Positions 8,935 through 17,127 of a stretch of DNA of 64,000 bases are shown here, piece by piece. This DNA comes from CAZLMG01 sp964560765. GTDB taxonomy: Bacteria > Bdellovibrionota_B > Oligoflexia > Oligoflexales > CAZLMG01. The stretch's first letter is position 1. Every line of letters starts with the position of its first letter. Under the pieces are notes generated by a model that worked only from the letters and a program-made list of their open reading frames with translations, was not told the DNA's origin and made no database searches. The position numbers were made by a program, and so were the translations under genes. The stretch is taken from assembly GCA_964560765.1 (NCBI GenBank), contig CAZLMG010000004.1, forward strand, positions 62,001 through 126,000. The letters run 5' to 3'.

Positions 8935-10359
8935 CTACTCGATGTTTAGCGACCAGGCTGGTTGCTGCGCGTCGTATAAACCTTGCGAAATTTGTCTTTG
9001 GGAGCTCCCGTCCCGATTCATGACCCAAATCTGTGTTGTACCCTTCTTGTCTACGCTGCCCATCCGATTGGATTGAAACACTATCATTTGGCCATTCGGA
9101 GACCAAGAGGGGTTTTCATTGTCACCAACACGAATGGTCAATCTCTCCAAGTTCGTTCCATCAGAATTCATTAAAAATAAATCGAACCGATCGATGTCCT
9201 TGTCGTAGCCGGCAAAAGCAATCTTATCAGACTCGTTCGAAAATGAGGGAGTGGCGTTATACCATCCGGCATAAGTGAGGCGTTTGTCTTCGGTGACGCG
9301 CGGTTTTGCATCACCATCCCACGCCAATGTACCTCGAAAAATGTGCGGATTGCCATATCGGCCCGAGACAAACACAATCCATTTCTTGTCAGGTGAAATC
9401 TCCGGGTCGACGTCTAAACCTGCACCGCGAATCAGCAGACTACGGCTGCCGCCTTCGGCTGGGATGTAGTAGATATCCGTATCCCCACCCACTGAACCCG
9501 TCAGCACCACAATCTTGCCATCAGGGCTCCATGAACTTCCACTATTCAAACCTTTCGCACCTGAAAGTTTACGTACCTTTCCCGTCGCGACTTCGTAGGA
9601 ATATAGATCCGGATTACCATCTCGATAGGACGTATAGCTGATGAAACGCCCATCCGGGCTCCATGCGGGAGAGAGGTGCGTCGTGTTGTCTTTGGTGATT
9701 TGTATGACGTTTCGGCCATCAAAATCCGAGATGAATATCTGCTTGGTTTGCGCGGCTGCTCGCCTCCCAACGAAGGTAAGTCGCGAAGAAAATATTCCCG
9801 GCTTGCCCGTATATGCGCGTAAGATCAGATCCGCATAGCGGCGCAATACCAAATCAAATTCCGCGCGTTTGACCTTCGTGTACTTTTTACCGATGAGCAT
9901 TTCACCACGGTTCATGTCGATGGTGCGCAATGACATGCTGAAACCGTCTCCATCTTGCTCGATTTCGCCGACCGTAAGAGACTCGATGCCTAGCGCCTTC
10001 CACTGCGGCACATCAACGTTCTCCATGCCTGCTTTTGTTTGCACTCCTAATCCCGTCGTCGATTTTGGTGCCACCATCTTCTTCGACAACTCAGAGTAGG
10101 CCTCTTCCGCCATCACATTGAAGAGCCCCGAGTAGGTCAGCAGCCGGCCTAATTCCTTGGGCCCGCCCGCCGCCAGAGTCTGAAGCTCGCCGGATGTCGT
10201 GCCCGCAATCGAAAACGTCGGCAAAGCGACCACGAGGCGGCGAAAGCTGGGGTTGTCGATGTTCACCAACAGCGGCCCGCCCGAACTCGATACCTGCGCG
10301 GATGCCCACGTCGCCGGCACAACCAGCAAGAAGCAAAAAATTCCAATCCATCGACGCAT
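8935..10359 (-). CDS. tolB: Tol-Pal system periplasmic protein TolB
   Basis: A 474-residue periplasmic protein with a signal peptide (cleavage after WASAQ), an N-terminal alpha/beta domain (about 30-180) and a C-terminal six-bladed WD40-like propeller. The propeller repeats SPAWSPDGRFISYTS, SSWSPDGKIVVLTG and PSWSPNGQMIVFQSN are the standard TolB signature. TolB links TolA and Pal during outer-membrane constriction. It sits directly after the TolA-like gene and before the SGNH hydrolase; no pal is found nearby. Its ATG follows AAAAGGGGG. Confidence 0.95.
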   Translation of the reverse strand: MRRWIGIFCFLLVVPATWASAQVSSSGGPLLVNIDNPSFRRLVVALPTFSIAGTTSGELQTLAAGGPKELGRLLTYSGLFNVMAEEAYSELSKKMVAPKSTTGLGVQTKAGMENVDVPQWKALGIESLTVGEIEQDGDGFSMSLRTIDMNRGEMLIGKKYTKVKRAEFDLVLRRYADLILRAYTGKPGIFSSRLTFVGRRAAAQTKQIFISDFDGRNVIQITKDNTTHLSPAWSPDGRFISYTSYRDGNPDLYSYEVATGKVRKLSGAKGLNSGSSWSPDGKIVVLTGSVGGDTDIYYIPAEGGSRSLLIRGAGLDVDPEISPDKKWIVFVSGRYGNPHIFRGTLAWDGDAKPRVTEDKRLTYAGWYNATPSFSNESDKIAFAGYDKDIDRFDLFLMNSDGTNLERLTIRVGDNENPSWSPNGQMIVFQSNRMGSVDKKGTTQIWVMNRDGSSQRQISQGLYDAQQPAWSLNIE

Positions 10360-10376
10360 TGGCGTGCCCCCTTTTA

Positions 10377-11258
10377 CTAGAAACTCTTCGGCGAAAACTT
10401 AAGATGAATCCATTCCCCGGCTTGATCGGCCGGAGGCTTCGGTAACGGCGCTGATTTTTTCACGGCCTCAAATGCCAACTCGTCAAAGACGGAGTCACCA
10501 GATGGCTTTTCAATCTTAGTCGAGACGAGGTCGCCCCTTTCGTTAACCACGATCGCAATCACGACACTCAACTCGGCATTGCGCAAGTTGTAAGCCTCGG
10601 GCAACGCATAGTGACGTCTCACCGCGGCTTGCACCATACTACGGTATTTTTGCAGCGCTAGTCCTGAGCCTTCGGCTCCACCGCTATTTGGCTTGCGCGA
10701 TAAGGCCGCATCATCCCGCAACTTCGCCAGAGCGCTAGCTTTCTCTGCCTGCAGCTCTTCAGCTGTCTTTTCTTTGCGCAATCGCTCCATGGCTAAACGC
10801 CGAAGTGCTTCCGCCTTTTTCAGTACATTCATTTCATCCGGATCGGCTTTGACGTTCAGCTTCTCTTTTTCCTCGACCTTCTTCGGAGTTTCGGCCACCT
10901 TCGCTTCTGGCTCCTCAGTCATCCCCTCGTCCGCAACCGTATCTTCATCGACTTTGAACTTTTTGGTCAACTGGGGCAGCATGTTGGCTGGGACGGCGGC
11001 TTCCGGAGCCTCTTTGGCATTTGGTAGCTCGGTTTTCTCTGGCGCTGAAAGATCCAAATCAGAGATGAGATCAGCACGAATCTCCCACTCGTCTTCGCTG
11101 AAATCAACTCTTGGCATGAGATCCAATTGATTCAGAATCAGCACAAAGCCATGCGCCGCTAGCGACGTCACGATGAAGCGCCCAACCAGTCGATCCTCAC
11201 CAATATCTGGCGAAAACCAACCCTGGAACCGACGCTTAATGGCTGCTGTCGAGGCCAC
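10377..11258 (-). CDS. tolA: TolA/TonB-type energy transducer
   Basis: A 293-residue protein starting at a GTG five bases after GGGAG. It has a short cytoplasmic N-terminus, one membrane segment (about 27-47), an acidic then Lys/Glu/Ala-rich periplasmic helix (about 70-190), and a C-terminal TonB/TolA domain (about 200-293, with YRSMVQAAVRRHYALPEAYN and VVNERGDLVSTKIEKPSGD). Its place between tolR and tolB argues for TolA rather than TonB. It would carry proton-motive energy from TolQR to the outer membrane. The long helix is shorter than in E. coli TolA. Confidence 0.85.
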   Translation of the reverse strand: MASTAAIKRRFQGWFSPDIGEDRLVGRFIVTSLAAHGFVLILNQLDLMPRVDFSEDEWEIRADLISDLDLSAPEKTELPNAKEAPEAAVPANMLPQLTKKFKVDEDTVADEGMTEEPEAKVAETPKKVEEKEKLNVKADPDEMNVLKKAEALRRLAMERLRKEKTAEELQAEKASALAKLRDDAALSRKPNSGGAEGSGLALQKYRSMVQAAVRRHYALPEAYNLRNAELSVVIAIVVNERGDLVSTKIEKPSGDSVFDELAFEAVKKSAPLPKPPADQAGEWIHLKFSPKSF

Positions 11259-11282
11259 GGAACTCCCTTGTCGCTGCGGTCT

Positions 11283-11708
11283 TTAGCCCTTTGTTTCGTC
11301 GGGCTTAGTCAACATGCTAATGCCAGTGACCCCAGCCAGCTTAGCTGCACTCATCGCATCAACCACGCGACCAAAAGGCACGACACGATCAGCTCGGATG
11401 TAGAGCTCTTTGTTCTGCCGGAACTCGTAAATGGCTTTCATTTTCTCCGGCAGCGTCGCTCCTGGCACCTGCATTTTTTCGATGAAATATTCGCCCTGTT
11501 TGTTGATCGACAGGACGATACGATCCTCGCTGATACGGGCTCCACGCGCCTTGCTGGTAGGCAAGTCGACATTGATTCCAGCGATGGAAAGGGGGGCCGC
11601 CACCATGAAGATAATGAGCAGCACCAGCATGACGTCAACCAGCGGAATGATGTTGATTTCCGCTAAATCGCCGTGTGCATCTTCGGTGCCGCCTAACTTG
11701 ATCGCCAT
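11283..11708 (-). CDS. tolR: Biopolymer transport protein TolR/ExbD
   Basis: A 141-residue protein with a short cytoplasmic N-terminus, one transmembrane helix (about 20-42) containing the conserved membrane Asp in PLVDVMLVLLIIFMVAAP, and a periplasmic domain with the usual LPTSKA and LYIRADRVVPFGRVVDAM segments. Together with TolQ it forms the proton channel that drives TolA. A GGAGGGATTC ribosome site precedes the ATG. It is 18 bases after tolQ and 24 before tolA. Confidence 0.93.
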   Translation of the reverse strand: MAIKLGGTEDAHGDLAEINIIPLVDVMLVLLIIFMVAAPLSIAGINVDLPTSKARGARISEDRIVLSINKQGEYFIEKMQVPGATLPEKMKAIYEFRQNKELYIRADRVVPFGRVVDAMSAAKLAGVTGISMLTKPDETKG

Positions 11709-11726
11709 GAATCCCTCCGGGGCAAC

Positions 11727-12662
11727 CTAGGATTTTTCAGTGGAGTGCTGCACGCTGGCCCCCGTAACCTTACCGCGATCGCTAACGAGGTATCGTTCGA
11801 CGATGTTCAGAAAGTCAGCCATGAAACCGTCCATGGCGCCGGACAAGCCCCGCAGTTGAGCTGCTGCAATGTTGTAACCAATCGCGGCAGGAATCGCCGC
11901 CGCCAAGCCAAAAGCCGTAGCAATCAAAGCTTCGGAGATACCCGGCGCAACTGCAGCCAAACTCGTGCTACCGCTGCGGGCAATTCCCTCAAAGGCTCCC
12001 ATAATGCCCCACACCGTGCCGAATAGACCGATAAACGGCGCCGCCGAGGCGCTGATTGCCAATACGGTTAAATACCGTTCCATACGGTGCCGCTCGGCGC
12101 CCTTGGCCTTGTTGAGGGACCGAGTCAAATTCTCGACCGCTGCATTGACTGCGACGCTGTGCGACGAGGTCTGTTCGCGCAGTTGATTCGCTCGCACCAG
12201 CTCAGCATATCCAGAACGAAAGATCTCACGCATGGGGCTATAGGGAAAATCACCCAAGCGGTTGTTGAGATCATTGAGCGAGCGGCTATCCCAGAAGCTC
12301 TTGATGAATTGCTGTCCAAGCTCGTCCACTTTTCGCAAGTTAATCCACTTTGCGATCGCAATCGCCCAGGTAATGATCGACATAAAAATCAGCGTCAGCA
12401 GAACCGTAAAAACCACAAACCCACCGCGCCAGGCGCGAGAAAAAATTGAGTCCATTCCCAGGTCAGCCTCAACAGCCGTTGCTGACTCGCGGCCGAGGGC
12501 CTCTTGCTGCGTCGCGGCTTCAGCCGCACCGGCCAAAGCCTCTTTCTTTGATTCTTGGGCCCATGCTCGGGAACTCGACACGCAAACGAGGCCTGTCACA
12601 CTCAGCAGCAACAGACTCAATAGCCACCTTTTCGCTGTCGCCGGTCGTCGCCAATTCATCAT
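11727..12662 (-). CDS. tolQ: Proton channel protein TolQ/ExbB
   Basis: A 311-residue MotA/TolQ/ExbB family protein. The start is put at the ATG at 12662 (or the adjacent ATG at 12659), because the longer reading to 12743 would run back through the promoter. The N-terminus looks like a cleavable or anchor segment (RWLLSLLLLSVTGLVCVSSS) ending near SRAWAQ. Three conserved membrane segments follow, with the family block APFIGLFGTVWGIMGAFEGI and AVAPGISEALIATAFGLAAA. It begins the tolQ-tolR-tolA-tolB-SGNH operon. The extra signal-like N-terminus is longer than in E. coli TolQ and is more ExbB-like. Confidence 0.9.
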   Translation of the reverse strand: MMNWRRPATAKRWLLSLLLLSVTGLVCVSSSRAWAQESKKEALAGAAEAATQQEALGRESATAVEADLGMDSIFSRAWRGGFVVFTVLLTLIFMSIITWAIAIAKWINLRKVDELGQQFIKSFWDSRSLNDLNNRLGDFPYSPMREIFRSGYAELVRANQLREQTSSHSVAVNAAVENLTRSLNKAKGAERHRMERYLTVLAISASAAPFIGLFGTVWGIMGAFEGIARSGSTSLAAVAPGISEALIATAFGLAAAIPAAIGYNIAAAQLRGLSGAMDGFMADFLNIVERYLVSDRGKVTGASVQHSTEKS

Positions 12663-12702
12663 TTCAGAAAACCCCAAGTCTTGTGAATTTCTACAGATTT
12701 TA

Positions 12703-12731
12703 ACTATATAGGTAAGTCCCTCCAAGGTCAA
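12703..12731 (-). promoter_or_regulatory. Sigma70-type promoter of the tol operon
   Basis: Read leftwards, TTGACC (12731-12726) is followed by exactly 17 bases and then TATAGT (12708-12703), matching the consensus at five of six positions in each hexamer. The expected start is near 12696, about 35 bases before the TolQ ATG at 12662. Confidence 0.65.
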
Positions 12732-12774
12732 AGTCAGCCGCACCTGCCTCTCTTGCCGATAGGACTCGCCATGG

Positions 12775-12797
12775 TTGGACTTTTATATTATTGGACT
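12775..12797 (+). promoter_or_regulatory. Direct repeat upstream of bioB, possible operator
   Basis: TTGGACT occurs at 12775-12781 and again at 12791-12797, sixteen bases apart (about one and a half helical turns), inside the AT-rich upstream region of bioB. It does not resemble the known BirA palindrome. It may be a repressor site, overlapping -35 elements, or chance. Confidence 0.25.
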
Positions 12798-12883
12798 AAT
12801 GAACTTTTAGTGAAGAAGCACCGTAACTTACGCGTTTACTTCCCGCTCGATTCCAGACCAATAGCCGCCGGAAAGGGTCCTCC

Positions 12884-13939
12884 ATGCTGAATCATGAAAA
12901 ACTTGCGCAATGGGCCAGTGGCGCGGTGCGCCATGACTTCTCGCGATCGGAGATCCGTGAGATCTACTCCTTGCCGCTCACCACCTTGATCCAATTAGCA
13001 CAGGACGTCCAAGAGCAGCATTTCGCCCAGGATGAAGTGCAACTTGCGACTCTGCTATCCATCAAGACGGGCGGCTGCAAGGAAGATTGCGGGTATTGCC
13101 CGCAAAGCGCCCATCACAGCTCCAAAGTTGACGCCCATGGCTTACTAGACCTAGAAACCATCAAGTCTGCTGCTCGCCAAGCCCGCGACGGTGGAGCCAC
13201 CCGCTTTTGCATGGGTGCTGCGTGGCGCTCACCCCCGACCAAGGGTCCCCAATTCGAGCGCGTTCTTGACGCGGTACGCGAAGTGCACCAGCTAGGCTTG
13301 GAAGTCTGCACGACTCTCGGCATGCTCAATGAGGAACAGGCGCAGCAGCTCAAGGATGCCGGCGTTTATGCTTACAACCACAATCTTGATACGGCACCTG
13401 AATACTACGGCGACGTCATCTCCACTCGCACCTATGAAGATCGCCTGAATACACTTAAAAATGTTCGCAAAGCCGGCATGACGGTCTGCTGTGGTGGCAT
13501 CGTCGGTATGGGTGAAGACCGCGAGCACCGCATCGGTCTTCTTGAGCAGCTCAACATGCTGTCGCCGCATCCCGAGAGTGTTCCTGTAAACCTTTTGGTC
13601 CGCGTCGAAGGCACTCCCATGGCCGCGCAAGACGAATTGGATATTTTCGAAATGGTACGCACCATCGCAACCGCGCGCGTCATCATGCCTACCAGCCGGG
13701 TGCGTCTGTCCGCTGGTCGAACAGGCATGTCTGATGAAGCGCAAGCGCTTTGCTTTCTGGCTGGTGCCAACTCGATATTTTGCGGCGAACGTTTACTGAC
13801 GACTCCGAATCCTGAGTTGGATCAAGATCTGCAGCTGTTGCGTCGCCTGGGAATGCGTCCCGTGGGGCAGGTGCAACAGCCTATTGCAGCGGCCTTCGCA
13901 ACGCCCAGCAACGCCTGCGCACCAGAGGCTCATGCGTAG
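12884..13939 (+). CDS. bioB: Biotin synthase
   Basis: A 351-residue radical-SAM enzyme that inserts sulfur into dethiobiotin. The radical-SAM cluster cysteines C65, C69 and C72 are visible in GGCKEDCGYCPQS. Other BioB blocks include FCMGAAWR, YNHNLDT, GGIVGMGE and the C-terminal GANSIFCGE. It is the first gene of the rightward biotin operon, with bioF only three bases after its stop. The C-terminal tail (about 330-351) is Ala-rich, as is common in this family. Confidence 0.97.
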   Translation: MLNHEKLAQWASGAVRHDFSRSEIREIYSLPLTTLIQLAQDVQEQHFAQDEVQLATLLSIKTGGCKEDCGYCPQSAHHSSKVDAHGLLDLETIKSAARQARDGGATRFCMGAAWRSPPTKGPQFERVLDAVREVHQLGLEVCTTLGMLNEEQAQQLKDAGVYAYNHNLDTAPEYYGDVISTRTYEDRLNTLKNVRKAGMTVCCGGIVGMGEDREHRIGLLEQLNMLSPHPESVPVNLLVRVEGTPMAAQDELDIFEMVRTIATARVIMPTSRVRLSAGRTGMSDEAQALCFLAGANSIFCGERLLTTPNPELDQDLQLLRRLGMRPVGQVQQPIAAAFATPSNACAPEAHA

Positions 13940-13942
13940 TTT

Positions 13943-15115
13943 ATGATTCCAGGACCCGGATGGGATGCGTTTGAACAGTTGGTAAAGGCAGACTTGGCAC
14001 ACCGTGCTAGCGATAGTCGGCTACGCCATTTGGAACGGCAGCCGGAACCGACCAGCCGGCTCATCGACCTGACGCATAATGATTATCTCGGTCTTCGCTC
14101 GCATGCAGAACTCTTACAGCGCGGGCGCGCTGCTATTGCTGACTTGCCTGTCGGTGCCGGCGGTAGCCGCCTCCTTGGCGGCGAACACCCCATCTTTCAG
14201 CAGCTCGAAGACGAATTTGCGCGATGGAAGCAGGCTCCATCGGCATTGCTTTGCACGTCCGGATTCTCCGCCAACTTGGCGATCGGCAGCTCCCTGCGCG
14301 GACCGCACTTTGCCATCTTTTCTGATGCCGCCAATCACGCCAGCATCATCGACGGACTGCGCCTTAGCCGGACACCGAAAGAACGACTTACTGTCGTACC
14401 ACACAACGACTTGCTGGCTTGGGAAAATACCCTATCCAAATCGACCGCAGATCTGAACCTCATGTACACGGAAAGCTTGTTCAGCATGGATGGGGACTGC
14501 CCTCAACTTGCGGGTATGCAAGAGTTGGCGCAGCGCTATCGCGGAGTCCTGATTATTGATGAAGCACACGCCATCGGCTGCATGGGGCCCGATGGGCGCG
14601 GGCTCATCGCTGGACAGGGACTCGATCACGAGCACATCATCAGCATCAATCCTTGCGGGAAGGCTTTCGCTGCTGCCGGCGCCTTCATCTGCGGACCTTC
14701 CTGGATTCGAGACTATGTCATCAATGAGGCGCGCTCCTTCATCTATGCCACAGCTCCCTCCCCTTGGTTGGCAGCGGCCTTGCGAGTAACACTTGCCGCG
14801 ATGCCCAAACTCGAGCCGCAGCGCCAGCATTTGCAGCAAATTTCACAGCAGCTGCGCGACGACCTGATTGCGGCCGACTTTGATCTCGATCGGGCCAGCG
14901 CCCACATTGTTCCTGTTGTTGTGGGCTCAGACCAGCTCGCCCTGCGGTATGCAGAATTTTTGCGCGCCGAGGGAATTATAGTGCGTGCCATTCGCCCACC
15001 AACTGTGCCTGTGGGCCGCGCACGTTTGCGGCTGTCCCTGCACGCGGATCTTACTGTCGAGAACCTAAACCACATGACGACGGCATTGCAAAACGCTCGG
15101 AGAAAATTGGCGTGA
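13943..15115 (+). CDS. bioF: 8-amino-7-oxononanoate synthase
   Basis: A 390-residue PLP-dependent alpha-oxoamine synthase that joins pimeloyl-ACP/CoA and L-alanine to give KAPA. Motifs are NDYLGL near 46-51, GAGGSRLLGG at 71-80, DEAHA at 206-210 and the PLP lysine K240 in NPCGKAFAAAGAF. Its stop overlaps the GTG start of bioDA (GTGA), implying translational coupling. Confidence 0.95.
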   Translation: MIPGPGWDAFEQLVKADLAHRASDSRLRHLERQPEPTSRLIDLTHNDYLGLRSHAELLQRGRAAIADLPVGAGGSRLLGGEHPIFQQLEDEFARWKQAPSALLCTSGFSANLAIGSSLRGPHFAIFSDAANHASIIDGLRLSRTPKERLTVVPHNDLLAWENTLSKSTADLNLMYTESLFSMDGDCPQLAGMQELAQRYRGVLIIDEAHAIGCMGPDGRGLIAGQGLDHEHIISINPCGKAFAAAGAFICGPSWIRDYVINEARSFIYATAPSPWLAAALRVTLAAMPKLEPQRQHLQQISQQLRDDLIAADFDLDRASAHIVPVVVGSDQLALRYAEFLRAEGIIVRAIRPPTVPVGRARLRLSLHADLTVENLNHMTTALQNARRKLA

Positions 15116-17127
15116 GTTCTTCGCATCAGCCCCACATCTTCATCACTGGCACTGATACCAATGTCGGCAAGACAATTGTGGCCTCTCTCTTGGTACGTGG
15201 ATTGCGTCAATTAGGCATCGATACTCGTTACTGGAAACCGGTTCAAACCGGCGAAGAGAGTGATACGGCGATGGTTGCCCGTATCGCCGACTTGTCACCA
15301 GAGGACTTATTGGCGCCCCTAGCCCAATTTGCCTTGGCTGCATCGCCCGATCAGGCTGCTGCAGCTGAGTGGACGGATGGACCCAGCATCGATAGCGTCA
15401 TCGAAGCGTGGCCGAGGCAAGGACAGGACCTGCTCATAACCGAGGGTGCCGGGGGCCTTCTGGTTCCCTTGAATCAGCAAGGCGAAACCTGGCTCGACCT
15501 TCTCGATCGTGAGGGTGTTCCCGTGGTCATCGTCGCTCGCCCAGGACTAGGCACGATCAATCACACGAGCCTGACGCTTCGCATGTTGCAGGAACAGGGC
15601 GTCCCCATCGCGGGCATTGTTTTTTCTGGCGAATTCCACCCTGGTAACGCTGATACACTGGGCACGCTATTGGCAGATATTCCGCAATACTGGCTGCCGC
15701 ATGTTGATGTCAACGCTCAGCTCAATGAGTGTGACCAACCCGCGCAAGATCTCGCCCGCTTTGTGTTGGCGCAAATTCTGCTGCAAAACGCCGCGACGCC
15801 ATGGCTAAAGAAGGACGCGGATTTTGTCTGGCACCCGTATACGCAACACGCCACAGCTGATACTCCCTTGCCGATCATTCGCGCCAAGGGTCCGTGGTTG
15901 ACATTGGCTACCGGCGAGAAAATTTTCGATGGGACGTCGTCGTGGTGGGTGCAAACGCTGGCGCACGGGCGACCTGAAATCAGCCGCGCCATCAAGAAGC
16001 AGCAAGCCACGTTAGATCACGTCATTTTTGCTGGCGTCACCCATGCTCCTGCAGCGCAACTTGCGGAGCGTTTGGTCGACATGACGCGCGGAGAGTTCAC
16101 CAAAGTCTTCTACTCGGACAACGGGTCAACAGCGGTGGAGATTGGACTGAAGATGGCCTGGCAGAGCTGGGTCAATCGTGGCATCACCGATCGCAAATCG
16201 TTCCTTGCCTTTCGCGGTAGTTACCATGGCGACACCATCGGCACGATGGCGATCGCCGACGCTAGTAACTTTCATGAACCCTTTCGCCCCCTGTTCTTTC
16301 AGCGACATGTTACGGATATCGTCACCAGCCATGACTCTGGCTTATGTCCGGGTGGGCCCGAACAACTGGCGGTGCGCAGCGCTGAACTAACGAAGCTTTT
16401 TGCCGAGCAGCACCATAAATGGTCCGCTGTATTGCTGGAGCCCATGTTGCAGGGTGCCGGTGGCATGCAAGTCCATGACCGAACCTGGCTGCGACACCTA
16501 GGGCAGTTGTGCAAGCAGTATGGCATTCCATTGGTACTCGACGAAGTCTTCTCCGGCCTGGGTCGAGTGGCCGCAAATTTTGCTTATCAGCGCGCAAAAT
16601 TAGATCCGGATATTATCTGTATCGCCAAGGGTCTCACCGGCGGAACGATGCCACTCGCCGCAACTCTGGCAAAACCGTCGATTTATGACGCCTTTAGCAG
16701 CCAAGACCGCAAACACGCGCTACTGCATGGCCATTCCTATACGGGGAACCCCGTGGGCTGCGCCGCCGCTATCGCGGCCATGGACGTGTATGCGGATGAG
16801 CAAGTTCCTCTGCGCGCCTGGCTGATGGAACAGCGTTTTCACCAATGGCTCCATGACGTCTCATCCGAGTTTTCCCTGCAGAACGTCCGGGCGCTGGGGG
16901 CCATGCTCGCATTCGAGTTGCCGACGAAAGATGGCGCTGACTATTTTCACCCAGTCGGCAAAACGATGGCCGATCTAGCCCTTAAGCGTGGTTTGCACAT
17001 CCGACCACTGGGCAATACCGTGTACCTTGTGCCACCGATTGTCATCACCGATGATGAATTGGAAGATGCCCTGGATCGACTGGCGCACACACTGCATGAT
17101 TGGACTAAATCTTCATCTCGCACATGA
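15112..17127 (+). CDS. bioDA: Fused dethiobiotin synthetase-DAPA aminotransferase (BioD-BioA)
   Basis: A 671-residue two-domain protein. Residues 1 to about 225 are BioD: P-loop GTDTNVGKT at 13-21, WKPVQTG at 41-47 and EGAGGLLVPL at 111-120. Residues about 230-665 are BioA, a class III aminotransferase: WHPYTQ at 240-245, DGTSSWWVQTLAHG near 273-286, LDEVFSGLGR at 476-485 and PLP lysine K506 in IAKGLTGG. The fusion would turn KAPA into DAPA and then into dethiobiotin; note that BioA acts before BioD. The GTG start overlaps the bioF stop. No bioC, bioH or bioW is present in this window. The 3' end overlaps the convergent ABC1-type gene by 23 bases. Confidence 0.96.
   Translation: MSSSHQPHIFITGTDTNVGKTIVASLLVRGLRQLGIDTRYWKPVQTGEESDTAMVARIADLSPEDLLAPLAQFALAASPDQAAAAEWTDGPSIDSVIEAWPRQGQDLLITEGAGGLLVPLNQQGETWLDLLDREGVPVVIVARPGLGTINHTSLTLRMLQEQGVPIAGIVFSGEFHPGNADTLGTLLADIPQYWLPHVDVNAQLNECDQPAQDLARFVLAQILLQNAATPWLKKDADFVWHPYTQHATADTPLPIIRAKGPWLTLATGEKIFDGTSSWWVQTLAHGRPEISRAIKKQQATLDHVIFAGVTHAPAAQLAERLVDMTRGEFTKVFYSDNGSTAVEIGLKMAWQSWVNRGITDRKSFLAFRGSYHGDTIGTMAIADASNFHEPFRPLFFQRHVTDIVTSHDSGLCPGGPEQLAVRSAELTKLFAEQHHKWSAVLLEPMLQGAGGMQVHDRTWLRHLGQLCKQYGIPLVLDEVFSGLGRVAANFAYQRAKLDPDIICIAKGLTGGTMPLAATLAKPSIYDAFSSQDRKHALLHGHSYTGNPVGCAAAIAAMDVYADEQVPLRAWLMEQRFHQWLHDVSSEFSLQNVRALGAMLAFELPTKDGADYFHPVGKTMADLALKRGLHIRPLGNTVYLVPPIVITDDELEDALDRLAHTLHDWTKSSSRT

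Noticed and set aside
8935..10351. Possible frameshift in tolB from other long frames in the same region
   Set aside because: tolB is continuous from signal peptide to last propeller blade; the other frames are shadows.
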